Assembly: GCF_014857905.1 (NCBI RefSeq)
Contig: NZ_JACYXE010000011.1
Location: forward strand, 62,001-126,000
DNA: 64,000 nucleotides
Reading direction: 5' to 3'
From: Agilicoccus flavus
GTDB lineage: Bacteria > Actinomycetota > Actinomycetes > Actinomycetales > Dermatophilaceae
Notes under the pieces: generated by a model
What the model saw: only the letters and a program-made list of their open reading frames with translations
Database searches by the model: none
What the model was told of the DNA's origin: nothing
Made by a program: the position numbers and the translations under genes
In this document: positions 51,405 to 59,537 of the stretch, one piece after another
Layout: each line of letters opens with the position of its first letter
Numbering within the stretch: the stretch's first letter is position 1

Positions 51405-52379
51405 TTAGGTGGATCCGGCCTCGGTGAGGACCGGGTTCTGACGGTAGTGCTTCGCCGACTGAGATGCCCAGTAGTTGGCCTCGAGCTCGGCTGGTGGGAC
51501 GAGTCCGACCTCGCCGTGAAGTCGTCGGTGGTTGAACCAGTCGACGTACTCGGCGACGGCGATCTCGACGTCGCCGACGTTCTTCCAGCCGCCGACGGGC
51601 CGCATGATCGCGTTGCGGATGCACTCGAACTTGAACAGCGAGTTGAGCGCCTCGGCCATGGCAGTGTCGTAGCTATCGCCCTTCGACCCGACGGATGCGA
51701 CGGCCTCGGCCTCGGCGAGCCGTTCGGTGTATCGGATGGCTCGATACTGGACGCCTCTGTCGCTGTGGTGGATCAGGCTGTTGACGTCCTGGCCGGCGCG
51801 CTGCCGGGCCCACAGCCCCATGTCGAGGGCGTCGAGTGCGAGGTCGGTGCGTAGCGGCGTGGACACCTGCCAGCCGACGATCATCCGGCTGAACACGTCC
51901 AGGACGAACGCGACGTACGTCCAGCCCGAGTGGGTGCGTACGTAGGTCAGATCGGCCACCCACAGCTGGTTCGGCGCGGTCGCGATGAACTTCCGGTCGA
52001 CGAGGTCTTCGGGCCGCTCGGTCTGGGCACCGTCGCCGATGGTGGTCTTGCGGGTCTTCTCCCGCGGGATACCGCGCAGGCCGTCGGCCTTCATCAGCCG
52101 CTCGACGGTGCAGCGGGCAACGGTGACGCCCTCACGGCCCAGCTCAGCGTGGATCTTCCGGGCTCCGTAGACGCCGAGGTTGGCCTTGTGCGCGGTCCGA
52201 ATGTCGGTGATCAGCTCAGCGTCACGGACCGCTCGTGCCGAAGGCGGCCGCTTCTGGGCGGCGTAGTAGGTGCTCGGGGCGATCTGCACGCCTGCGTCCT
52301 TCAAGACGCCGCAGATCGGCTCGACCCCGAACGCCTCGCGGTACTGGTCGACGTAGTCGACGGCCACCGCGGTGGGCAC
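51405..52379 (-). CDS. IS3-family transposase OrfB (DDE integrase)
   Basis: 324 aa, intact. N-terminal HTH_21 segment (TDIRTAHKANLGVYGARKIH), then the rve domain with catalytic Asp in WVADLTYV, Asp in HHSDRGVQY and Glu in MAEALNSLF. The C-terminal WFNHRRLHGEVGLVPPAE is typical. It is normally produced as an OrfAB fusion by -1 slippage at TTTTTTC near the end of orfA. The -1 frame is open from that site through the GTG at 52379. Confidence 0.9.
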   Translation of the reverse strand: MPTAVAVDYVDQYREAFGVEPICGVLKDAGVQIAPSTYYAAQKRPPSARAVRDAELITDIRTAHKANLGVYGARKIHAELGREGVTVARCTVERLMKADGLRGIPREKTRKTTIGDGAQTERPEDLVDRKFIATAPNQLWVADLTYVRTHSGWTYVAFVLDVFSRMIVGWQVSTPLRTDLALDALDMGLWARQRAGQDVNSLIHHSDRGVQYRAIRYTERLAEAEAVASVGSKGDSYDTAMAEALNSLFKFECIRNAIMRPVGGWKNVGDVEIAVAEYVDWFNHRRLHGEVGLVPPAELEANYWASQSAKHYRQNPVLTEAGST

Positions 52380-52381
52380 CT

Positions 52382-52701
52382 CTACCTGATCTTGCGGTCG
52401 AGCTCCGCGGCCGCGAAAAAAGCTGCGGACGTCTTCAGAATCTCGTTGGCCCGGCGCAGTTCACGGACTTCACGCTCAAGCTCGGCCAGCCGTTGCGCGT
52501 CATCGGTCGTGGTGCCCGGTCGAACACCGCCGTCGATCTCGGCCTGCCGGACCCAGGTCCGCAGCGCTTCGGGATGCACCCCAAGCTGGTCGGCGACCCC
52601 TTGATCGCCCCACGCGCGGACTCCGGGTCCTTCCGGGCGTCCATCGCCATCCGCGTCGCCCGCTGCTGGAGCTCAACGCTGTACTTCCTCGGTGCCGCCA
52701 T
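52382..52701 (-). pseudogene. IS3-family OrfA with a 1-nt frameshift
   Basis: Two frames are needed to read a normal OrfA. MAAPRKYSVELQQRATRMAM begins at the ATG at 52701 and continues to ESARGAIKG. The reading then has to shift to continue as LGVHPEALRTWVRQAEIDGG through the leucine-zipper region to TSAAFFAAAELDRKIR. The break is at a C run in + orientation (52597-52600), one base short of an in-frame reading. OrfA supplies the HTH that binds the repeats, so this copy is probably unable to transpose by itself, unless the deletion is a sequencing error. Confidence 0.8.
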
Positions 52702-52756
52702 GACTCTCATCATCCTTCCCAGGATTCAGAGCCTCCATCAGACCCGGGGCGATTCA

Positions 52757-53125
52757 GGTCTTCGTCCGCGTTCCGTTGCGGGGGTTGCCGCTGCCACGCC
52801 CTGCGACGGCGTGCTTGTCATACCCCAGATGGGTCGACATCTCCTCATCGAGGGCGGCCTCGATCACGGACTTCGTCAGTGCTTTGAGCAGACCGTTCGG
52901 GCCCGTCAGCGCCACCACGGAGTCCTGGGCCTGACGGACCAGGCCGGTGATCACCGCAAGCTCGTCCTTCGACAGCTCACGATCCGCTCCCAGGGACGCC
53001 GGCTGCGTCGGCACCCCCGCCGCGGCGTTCTGCTGTTCCTCATTGGGTCCACGCCCACCAGTGTCTCGGTCATGGAACGACCCTTCAGCTCCTGCAGGAG
53101 CACTCGGGCCGGTTACACCGTTTCT
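52757..53125 (-). pseudogene. IS256-family transposase, N-terminal fragment
   Basis: The frame reads NEEQQNAAAG, then ALTKSVIEAALDEEMSTHLG and NPRNGTRTKT, the start of mutator-type (IS256) transposases, and is cut at the IS3 border. The catalytic DDE core is absent. The natural ATG start (MTETLVGVDP, at 53073) is in another frame from the rest, so there is also a frameshift near 53045. A 14-bp palindrome GCTCCTGCAGGAGC at 53088-53101 lies in the left end. About 360 bp of an element of more than 1.2 kb remain. Confidence 0.75.
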
Positions 53126-53311
53126 GCGACAGTCCCGCTGCCCGGCCCCTCGGCCGGGCGCTTCGCGGACGAGACGATCGGCCGCCGCATGCGGTGCGCA
53201 CCCCCGGGGTGGCCGGCGCGTCGTGATCTGACAAGGTGGTGCCACTCTCACGGTCACGGTGGCCGACGCCGGAGGCGTCGCCGTCGACCGGCCGGACGAA
53301 AGGACCCACAC

Positions 53312-54040
53312 GTGGCCGAGCAGCTCGACCTCGAGACCGGATTCGACGAGGCGGCGCCGAGGTACGACCTCCTCGTCGCCCTCAACCCCGGCTACCACCA
53401 CCACCTGCGGGCCGGCGCCCGCGACCTCGTCGACCCTCTGGCCGCCGACGCCGGGGGCGCGTCCAGCCTCGTCGACCTCGGCTGCGGGTCGGGGGCCTCG
53501 ACGATCGCACTCACCCTCGCCGCGCCCGGCGCCCGGGTCGTCGGCGTGGACGCCTCCTCCGGGATGCTCGCCCAGGCCCGCCGCAAGCCCTGGCCCGACG
53601 GCGTCGAGTTCATCCACTCCGCGGCCCAGCGCTTCGACGCGGTGCTCGCGGACCGGGGGATCGGCGCGGTCGACGGCGTCTTCGCCGCCTACCTCCTGCG
53701 CAACGTGCCCGATCACCAGCGCGACGACGTCGTCACCGCGGTCGCCTCGGCCCTGCGCCCCGGCGGACGGTTCGTCACCCAGGAGTACTCGGTGGCCGGG
53801 CGGCCGCTCGCGATCGGCGTCTGGAGCCTCGTGTGCTGGCTCGTCGTCGTGCCCCTGTCGGTCATCGTGCGGGGCCACCCGCGCCTGTACCGCTACCTGT
53901 GGCGCAGCGTGCTCGACTTCGACTCCACCGCGGTCCTGGCCGACCGCTTCCGCCGCGCGGGCCTCGTCGACGTCCGCGTGAGCACCGTCGGCGGCTGGCA
54001 GCGGGGCATCCTGCACACCGTCAGCGGCCGTCGACCGTGA
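53312..54040 (+). CDS. crtT: CrtT-like SAM-dependent methyltransferase of the carotenoid cluster
   Basis: 242 aa class I methyltransferase. Motif I is LVDLGCGSGAS (about residue 50), the acidic post-I residue is VVGVDASSGM, and post-motif LRPGGRFVTQEYSV follows. A hydrophobic stretch (IGVWSLVCWLVVVPLSVIV) near 180 may contact membrane lipid. In Streptomyces carotenoid clusters crtT, a methyltransferase-like gene, sits directly before crtU, as here. Its true substrate is not settled; a carotenoid or quinone is plausible. The GTG follows GAAAGGACC. Overlaps crtU by 4 bp. Confidence 0.7.
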   Translation: MAEQLDLETGFDEAAPRYDLLVALNPGYHHHLRAGARDLVDPLAADAGGASSLVDLGCGSGASTIALTLAAPGARVVGVDASSGMLAQARRKPWPDGVEFIHSAAQRFDAVLADRGIGAVDGVFAAYLLRNVPDHQRDDVVTAVASALRPGGRFVTQEYSVAGRPLAIGVWSLVCWLVVVPLSVIVRGHPRLYRYLWRSVLDFDSTAVLADRFRRAGLVDVRVSTVGGWQRGILHTVSGRRP

Positions 54041-55599
54041 GCGCCGCCGAGCCCGGCGCCCGGTTCCCCGGCCGCGACCCCCGCGCCGTCCGCCACCCCG
54101 GCGCCCCGGGCGCCCGGCGCGTGGAGCAGGACCGTCACGTGGCCGTCGTCGGCGGCGGCATCGCGGGTCTGGCCGCGGCCGCCGGGCTCGCCGAGCGCGG
54201 GGTGCGCGTCACTCTCCTCGAGGCGTTGCCGCAGCTCGGCGGGCGCGTGGCCGCCTGGCCGGTCGGTCAGGGCGACGGCTCATCGTCCGCGCCACGGACG
54301 ATGAGCCGTGGCTTCCACGCCTTCTTTCGGCAGTACTACAATCTGCGCGCCCTGCTGCGGCGGGCCGACCCGGAACTGTCGCGGCTGCGACCGGTGCCCG
54401 ACTACCCGCTCGTGCGCGCCGATGGGGTCCGCGACTCGTTCGCCGCCATCCCCCGCACGCCGCCGTGGAGCCTGATCGGGTTCGTCCGGCAGAGCCCGAC
54501 CTTCCCGCTGCGGGCGCTCGCGCGCGTGGACCTCCGGGCGGCCCTCGACCTCGTCGACGTCGACTACCCCGCCTCCTACCCCGCCTACGACGGGGTCAGC
54601 GCGCAGGACGTGCTCGACCGGCTCCGGTTCCCGCAGGACGCCCGCCACCTCGCGCTCGAGGTGTTCGCCCGCTCGTTCTTCGCGCACCCGAGCGAGTTCT
54701 CCGGTGGCGAGCTCGTCGCGATGTTCCACACGTACTTCACCGGCTCGGCCGAGGGCCTCCTCTTCGACGTGCCCGACGACGACTACGACACCGCCCTGTG
54801 GGGTCCGCTGGGCGGGTATCTCGCCGGGCTCGGGGTCCGGACGCGCACGTGGTCGGGCGTCGACCACGTCGACCTGACCGGGGAACGCGCCGCCGTGCAC
54901 GTCTCGGGCGAGCGGATGGAGGTCGACGGCGTCGTCCTCGCCACCGACCCCCGGACGACCCGCCGCCTCGTGGGGGAGGGCGCCGGGCTCGACGCGGCGT
55001 GGCGGGACCGCGTCCTCGCCGGCCGCAACGCCCCCCCGTTCGCGGTGAGCCGGCTGTGGCTCGATCGCCCTGTCGACCCGCGCCGCGAGGCATTCCTCGG
55101 GACCGCGGGCTACGAGCTGCTCGACAACGTCACCGTCCTCGAGCGCTTCGAGGCCGGCGCCGCGCGCTGGTCCGACACGCACGGCGGGTCGGTCGTCGAA
55201 CTGCACGGCTACGCCCTCGACCCGGACCGCGACCCCCGCGTGGCCGACCACGCCTGGGTGGCCGCCACCCTGCGGGACGAGCTCGCCGCCGTCTACCCCG
55301 AGACCGCGCAGGCGCAGACCCGGCACGAGGAGCTGCTCGTCCTCGACGACTGCGGCCTCGTCGGCACGTCGCCGTGGGCGGAGCGGCCGGGGGTGCGCAC
55401 CCCCGACCCGCGGCTCGTCCTCGCCGGCGACGCCGTGCGCACCGACCTGCCGGTCGCGCTCATGGAACGCGCCGCGACCACCGGCCTCGAGGCCGCCAAC
55501 GAGCTGCTGGGCGGGTGGGGCGCCGCGGGGCACGACCGCTGGAGCGTGCCCATGCGCGGGCTCTTGCGCCGCCTGCCCGGCCGGGGCCGGCGACGCTGA
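54037..55599 (+). CDS. crtU: CrtU-type carotene desaturase/methylmigrase (isorenieratene synthase-like)
   Basis: 520 aa. FAD-binding Rossmann motif VVGGGIAG at residues 37-44. The segment GFHAFFRQYYNLRALLRR (about 92-109) and the C-terminal LVLAGDAVRTDLPVALMERA are characteristic of actinobacterial CrtU. This enzyme turns beta-ionone rings into aromatic (phi) rings by desaturation and methyl migration, giving isorenieratene from beta-carotene. The GTG is in a 4-bp overlap with the methyltransferase gene. The required lycopene cyclase gene is not in the window. Converges on the VOC gene. Confidence 0.82.
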   Translation: MSAAEPGARFPGRDPRAVRHPGAPGARRVEQDRHVAVVGGGIAGLAAAAGLAERGVRVTLLEALPQLGGRVAAWPVGQGDGSSSAPRTMSRGFHAFFRQYYNLRALLRRADPELSRLRPVPDYPLVRADGVRDSFAAIPRTPPWSLIGFVRQSPTFPLRALARVDLRAALDLVDVDYPASYPAYDGVSAQDVLDRLRFPQDARHLALEVFARSFFAHPSEFSGGELVAMFHTYFTGSAEGLLFDVPDDDYDTALWGPLGGYLAGLGVRTRTWSGVDHVDLTGERAAVHVSGERMEVDGVVLATDPRTTRRLVGEGAGLDAAWRDRVLAGRNAPPFAVSRLWLDRPVDPRREAFLGTAGYELLDNVTVLERFEAGAARWSDTHGGSVVELHGYALDPDRDPRVADHAWVAATLRDELAAVYPETAQAQTRHEELLVLDDCGLVGTSPWAERPGVRTPDPRLVLAGDAVRTDLPVALMERAATTGLEAANELLGGWGAAGHDRWSVPMRGLLRRLPGRGRRR

Positions 55600-55656
55600 G
55601 CCTCGCTGAGGGCTGCGCGGGCCGAGGTCGTCGTGACCTGTCGAGGGGCGACGGCA

Positions 55657-56070
55657 TCACTCGGGCGCGTGGCAGACGGCCTCCACGTTGACGCCGTCGG
55701 GGTCGTTCACGAACGCGCCGTAGTAGGTGGGGTGGTACTCGGCGCGCACGGCGGGGGCGTCGCGCGACGTGGCTCCGGCGGCGAGCGCCGCCTCGTGGAA
55801 GGCGCGGACGTCGTCCCGCGTGGGCACGGTGAACGCGACATGCGGGGGCGGGTCGGACGGGCGGCCCTGCACGAGCCAGAAGAACGGCTTGTGCTCCCAC
55901 CCGAAGCCGTGCATCCACGGGCCGTCGGGACCGGTCGCGCCGGGCGGGACGTCCATGAGGCTGACGATGCCGATTGACTCCAGGGCGGGTGCGTAGAACG
56001 CGAGCGCGCGTTCCATATCGGAGACGACGATGTTGAGGTGATCGAGACGGGAGCCGGTGAAGTCGGGCAC
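55657..56070 (-). CDS. VOC (glyoxalase/bleomycin-resistance fold) protein
   Basis: 137 aa, one VOC unit of two beta-alpha-beta-beta-beta modules: LDHLNIVVSDMERALAFYAPAL at the N-terminus, HVAFTVPTRDDVRAFHEAAL in the middle, and YYGAFVNDPDGVNVEAVCH at the end. His (DHLNI), His (HVAFT) and Glu (VEAVC) could make a metal site. The GTG follows GGAGGTTCCC. It lies between the crt operon and crtU but behind a hairpin, so a carotenoid role is not shown. Confidence 0.8.
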   Translation of the reverse strand: MPDFTGSRLDHLNIVVSDMERALAFYAPALESIGIVSLMDVPPGATGPDGPWMHGFGWEHKPFFWLVQGRPSDPPPHVAFTVPTRDDVRAFHEAALAAGATSRDAPAVRAEYHPTYYGAFVNDPDGVNVEAVCHAPE

Positions 56071-56119
56071 GGGAACCTCCGGGGCGGATCGGCGGTGGAC
56101 GCGCTTACTGTGCCCGGCC

Positions 56120-56142
56120 CAGCGGACGGATCCTGTCCGCTG
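56120..56142 (-). terminator. Hairpin ending the crt operon
   Basis: Perfect 8-bp arms CAGCGGAC / GTCCGCTG with a 7-nt loop, 8 bp past the stop of the FAD monooxygenase gene. Confidence 0.55.
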
Positions 56143-56150
56143 ACCCGTTC

Positions 56151-57353
56151 CTACGATCGGCGCAGCAGCGCCGCGGCCCGGCCGGCGAGCGACACGGCCC
56201 CCAGGGTCGCGGCGGTGGGGACCCGGCCCCGCAGGCGGCGCTGCCACGTCAACGGAGCCAACGACTCCGCGACGGCGGCGGGCGCGTAGCCGAGCATCTC
56301 GGCGTACGCGCGCTCGACCGCCTCGGGCACGGCCTCGGGCAGCGACTCCGTCTCCCGCAGGGCCCGGGCGAGGCCGCCGGCGTCTCGGATGGCCGTGCTA
56401 CCGCCCACGCCGCCCGTCGCGGGCATCGGGTGCACCGCGTCCCCGAGCACCGCGACCCGACCGGCCGAGCGCACCCAGTCCTCGCTCGGCGCCCAGAACG
56501 GGAAGCTCGCCACCCCGTCCGGGTCGGAGGCCGCGACGAGGTCGCGCAACGGGGCGGCCCACCCCCGCAGCCGGCGCACGGCCTCGGTGCGCAGCTCGGC
56601 GCCGGTGGCCCCGCGCAGGTCGGCGCCGAAATGGCGCGGGGCGGCCGCGATGCTCCACAGCAGTTCCGGGCGATCGGGCCGGCTGCGGTCGAGGGTGAGG
56701 AACGCGCCGAGGCCGTCGGGACCCAGCGCGAACGCCGGCCCCGTGAGCAGCGGCGACGCGGCGCGAGGGCCGCCCCAGCCGGCGACGGCGTCGACGTCGA
56801 CGCCCGCCGTGCCCGCGATGGCGACGACGTCCACGGGGCGGCACGTCGCACCGCCCCGCAGCGGCCGCGCCACGCTCGAGCCCGTCCCGTCGGCGGCCAC
56901 GAGCAGGTCGAACCGGTCGCTGCGCCCGTCGGAGAACGACACGGTCACGCCGTCGCCGTCGGCGGCCCAGGCGGTCACCCGGGTGCCCCACCGCACCGCT
57001 CCCGCCTCCTGCGCGAGGACCTCCCGCAGCCTCGGCCGCGCGACGAGCAGCGCGGGCCCGTCGTCGACGGGCAGGACGATCCGCGCCCGCAGCCGCGCGT
57101 CGAGGACCGCGAACGTCCGCAGGGCACGCTCGTCCTCGCCGGCCCCGCGGAGCTCCCGCCACAGCCGCGGGGGCAGCGTCGCGGACAGCACGTCCACCGC
57201 GGGAGTCGTCAGGTGGATGCGGTACCCGCTCGTGTCGCCGGGTCCGGCGGAGGGGTCGACGAGCGTGACGTCCCAGCGCTCGTCGAGCGCGCAGGCGAGG
57301 GTCGCTCCGGCCAGGCCGGCGCCGGCGATGCAGACCCTCGCCCGAGGGCTCAC
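56151..57353 (-). CDS. FAD-dependent monooxygenase in the carotenoid operon
   Basis: 400 aa. N-terminal FAD motif CIAGAGLAGATLACAL, a DG motif LLVAADGTGSSVARPL (about 160), and the flavin-ribityl motif VAVLGDAVHPMPATGGVGG (about 300). These define group A flavoprotein hydroxylases (UbiH/salicylate hydroxylase type). It starts at GTG 57353, overlapping the crtB-Rieske stop by 4 bp. Its position suggests it oxygenates the end product or an intermediate; known hydroxylation of isorenieratene in Brevibacterium uses a P450 instead. The reaction is unknown. Confidence 0.8.
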   Translation of the reverse strand: MSPRARVCIAGAGLAGATLACALDERWDVTLVDPSAGPGDTSGYRIHLTTPAVDVLSATLPPRLWRELRGAGEDERALRTFAVLDARLRARIVLPVDDGPALLVARPRLREVLAQEAGAVRWGTRVTAWAADGDGVTVSFSDGRSDRFDLLVAADGTGSSVARPLRGGATCRPVDVVAIAGTAGVDVDAVAGWGGPRAASPLLTGPAFALGPDGLGAFLTLDRSRPDRPELLWSIAAAPRHFGADLRGATGAELRTEAVRRLRGWAAPLRDLVAASDPDGVASFPFWAPSEDWVRSAGRVAVLGDAVHPMPATGGVGGSTAIRDAGGLARALRETESLPEAVPEAVERAYAEMLGYAPAAVAESLAPLTWQRRLRGRVPTAATLGAVSLAGRAAALLRRS

Positions 57354-59527
57354 CACGGCCCGCCGCCCTCGTCGCCGAGGCGGTCGGGCCGTTCCGTGCG
57401 CTCGGCGCGCCGCTCGATCCGGCGCGCACGCACGAGGTGCCGGCGCTCGGCGTACTCGAGGTCGTCGACCCACAGCTGTCGCTGGGTGCGTTCCATGAGG
57501 GGCCGGACGATCGGCGCGAGCCGCCGTGCGAGGGCGAAACCGGGCCGGGGGGAGTGGGCCACCGTCGCCTCGACCATCATCGTCAGCGGCCGCCCGTCGC
57601 AGTCCACCCCGAACGGCGTCGCGTGGGTCTCGACGACGCTGCCGGCGCCCTCGCCCTTCGTGATGTGCATCGCGATCGTGCGGGCGTCCGGGCACGTGAA
57701 CTCCGCCGTCACCGGCACGCCCCACGTCTTGTCGAGGCGGAAGGTCACGTCGGTGACGAGCCGGTCGTCGGTACTCGCCTCCTCGTCGACGACGAGGTGG
57801 CTGAACGCGTACGGGTGGAACCACGCGCCGTGCCACGGGTCGAGGCGGTTGGCGATGATGTCGGCCGGCTCGCAGCGCCCGGGGACGGCGATCACCGACG
57901 CGATCGACGCCGCGGCCGGCGGGCGAGCGGTGAGGGTGGGCGCGTCGGCGGGCTCCTCGCCCGGGGTGGGCAGCCGCACCCACAGCAGCACCCCGTCGTC
58001 GAGCGCCGGGTAGGGGGACCACAGCCGGTCCCCGTCGGCGTTCAGGGCGAGCCCGTGCCACCGGCACAACAGGCTCGAACCGACGACGGTGCACCCGTGC
58101 AGGCTCGCGCCCATGTGCGGGCACTCGCCGGGCCCGGCCACGAAGCGCCCGTCGGCTCCCCGCCAGAGCACGACCTCGCGCCCGAGAACGGTGCGCACGA
58201 CCGACGTCGCCCCCACGTCGGTCGACGCGCCGACGACGTGCCACCCGCCCGGGTCGCGCTGCTGGGCGCGGCGCAGGGCCTTCGCGATCCGCGGCACGCT
58301 CGCCTGCCGCCACGTCGTGCGCAGGTGCGCCTCGTCGGGCTGCGGCATCCGCTTGATCGGGATGTCGGGGCGGGCGAGCACCCGCGCGAGGCGGGACCCG
58401 CCGCGCTCCTCTCGCACGTCGGGGTCGAACGCCGGGGCCGTCCCCGCCCCGCGGGCGAGCACGTCGGCGACAACGATGGCCTTGTCGGCCCGCGAGACCC
58501 GCTGCCGCTGCGAGAAGACGTCGTAGTCGGCCCGCTCGATGCGGGTGAGGATCTCGGAGTACATCCGGTGCGCGACGGCGACGCATCGCCCGGACGCACC
58601 CGGCAGGAGGTCGATGCCCGGGCGCGCCTGTTCGTACAGCTCCCGGTTGCGGGCGATCTGCGCCGCGAGGAACGCGCGCCACGCCGGGGTCACCTCCCGC
58701 GACCACGGGTCGGCGCCGTACGCGGCGAGCTCGTCGGCGGGCAGGTAGACCCGGCCGCGATCGAGGTCCTCGCCCACGTCGCGGAGGAAGTTCGTCAGCT
58801 GGAACGCGAGCCCGAGGGCCCGCGCCGGGCCGCGGGCCGCCTCGCGGTCGGCCGGCTCGAGGACCGGCAGCATCATCTCGCCGATGACGGCCGCCGACCC
58901 CTCCATGTAACCGTCGCGCAGCTCGGCCCAGCTCGCCCATGAGTCGCGCGTGAGGTCGAGGCGCATCGCGCCGAAGAACCGGTCGAAGCAGTCGAGGGGG
59001 ATGTCGCGGCGCGTGATCGTGTCGACGATCGCCGCCATGATCGGGTCGTCCACGCGCCCCGGGCCCGCGGCCAGGGAGTCGCGGAACCACGCCTCGAACG
59101 CCTCGAGCCGCTGCTTCGGACCGACGCCGCGCACCGACGCGAGCAGCCGCGGGTCGAGGTCGTAGCCGTCGAGGCCGGGTCCGTCGTCGTGGGCCGCGTC
59201 GCGGGCGGCGATCGCGTCCCCGTCCGACCCCGGCGTCAACACGTGCGTCCCGTCGAGCAGACCGACCTTCTCGGGTTCGTCGACGATGTCGTCGGCGAGG
59301 CGGCACAGCGCGTACACGGCGTAGACGTCCCGGCGCTGCGCCGGCGCGAGGAGCTGCGTGCCCCACCAGTACGTCGTGCCGTGGGCCCGGGTGATGTCCG
59401 CGCACCGCTCGTACCCCACGCGCAGCCGCTCGGAGGCCACCCGCTCGCCGGCGGCGCCCTGGAGGGAACTCGTCGGCGTCGCCTCGGCGCGGCCCGGTCG
59501 CGTCCCGGGGAGAACCCGCAGACTCAT
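57350..59527 (-). CDS. crtB: Phytoene synthase fused to a Rieske [2Fe-2S] (DUF5914-like) protein
   Basis: 725 aa, one uninterrupted frame. Residues ~35-350 are a phytoene synthase: CRLADDIVDE (75-84), first Asp-rich motif, and FQLTNFLRDVGEDLDRGRVY (242-261), second motif, plus the DGYMEGSAAVIGEMM helix. Residues ~400-725 form a Rieske protein with Cys469/His471 and Cys488/His491, followed by a ~200-residue domain rich in beta strands (WHGAWFHPYAFSHL, then FRLDKTWGVPV). The two activities are usually encoded by separate genes. GAGGAGCGTGCG precedes the ATG. The next crt gene upstream is 10 bp away. Confidence 0.87.
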   Translation of the reverse strand: MSLRVLPGTRPGRAEATPTSSLQGAAGERVASERLRVGYERCADITRAHGTTYWWGTQLLAPAQRRDVYAVYALCRLADDIVDEPEKVGLLDGTHVLTPGSDGDAIAARDAAHDDGPGLDGYDLDPRLLASVRGVGPKQRLEAFEAWFRDSLAAGPGRVDDPIMAAIVDTITRRDIPLDCFDRFFGAMRLDLTRDSWASWAELRDGYMEGSAAVIGEMMLPVLEPADREAARGPARALGLAFQLTNFLRDVGEDLDRGRVYLPADELAAYGADPWSREVTPAWRAFLAAQIARNRELYEQARPGIDLLPGASGRCVAVAHRMYSEILTRIERADYDVFSQRQRVSRADKAIVVADVLARGAGTAPAFDPDVREERGGSRLARVLARPDIPIKRMPQPDEAHLRTTWRQASVPRIAKALRRAQQRDPGGWHVVGASTDVGATSVVRTVLGREVVLWRGADGRFVAGPGECPHMGASLHGCTVVGSSLLCRWHGLALNADGDRLWSPYPALDDGVLLWVRLPTPGEEPADAPTLTARPPAAASIASVIAVPGRCEPADIIANRLDPWHGAWFHPYAFSHLVVDEEASTDDRLVTDVTFRLDKTWGVPVTAEFTCPDARTIAMHITKGEGAGSVVETHATPFGVDCDGRPLTMMVEATVAHSPRPGFALARRLAPIVRPLMERTQRQLWVDDLEYAERRHLVRARRIERRAERTERPDRLGDEGGGPW

Positions 59528-59537
59528 CGCACGCTCC

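Larger units (their letters stand above)
51375..52756 (-). mobile_element. IS3-family insertion sequence (1382 bp)
   Basis: The terminal inverted repeats are 51375-51401 (TGAATCGCCCCGGGTTTCGT and onward) and 52730-52756, matching at 24 of 27 positions and ending TG...CA. Between them lie orfA (broken) and orfB on the - strand, the normal IS3 layout. The bases flanking the two ends do not form a target-site duplication (GAC on the left, GGT on the right). The right flank is the truncated IS256-type gene while the left flank is not its continuation. This indicates a deletion next to the element. Confidence 0.88.

Noticed and set aside
56151-59405. A single 1084-codon - frame joining the FAD monooxygenase to upstream sequence
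   Set aside because: The upstream ~680 codons are out of frame with the phytoene synthase-Rieske gene and have shadow composition. The GTGA overlap at 57350-57353 gives a proper start.
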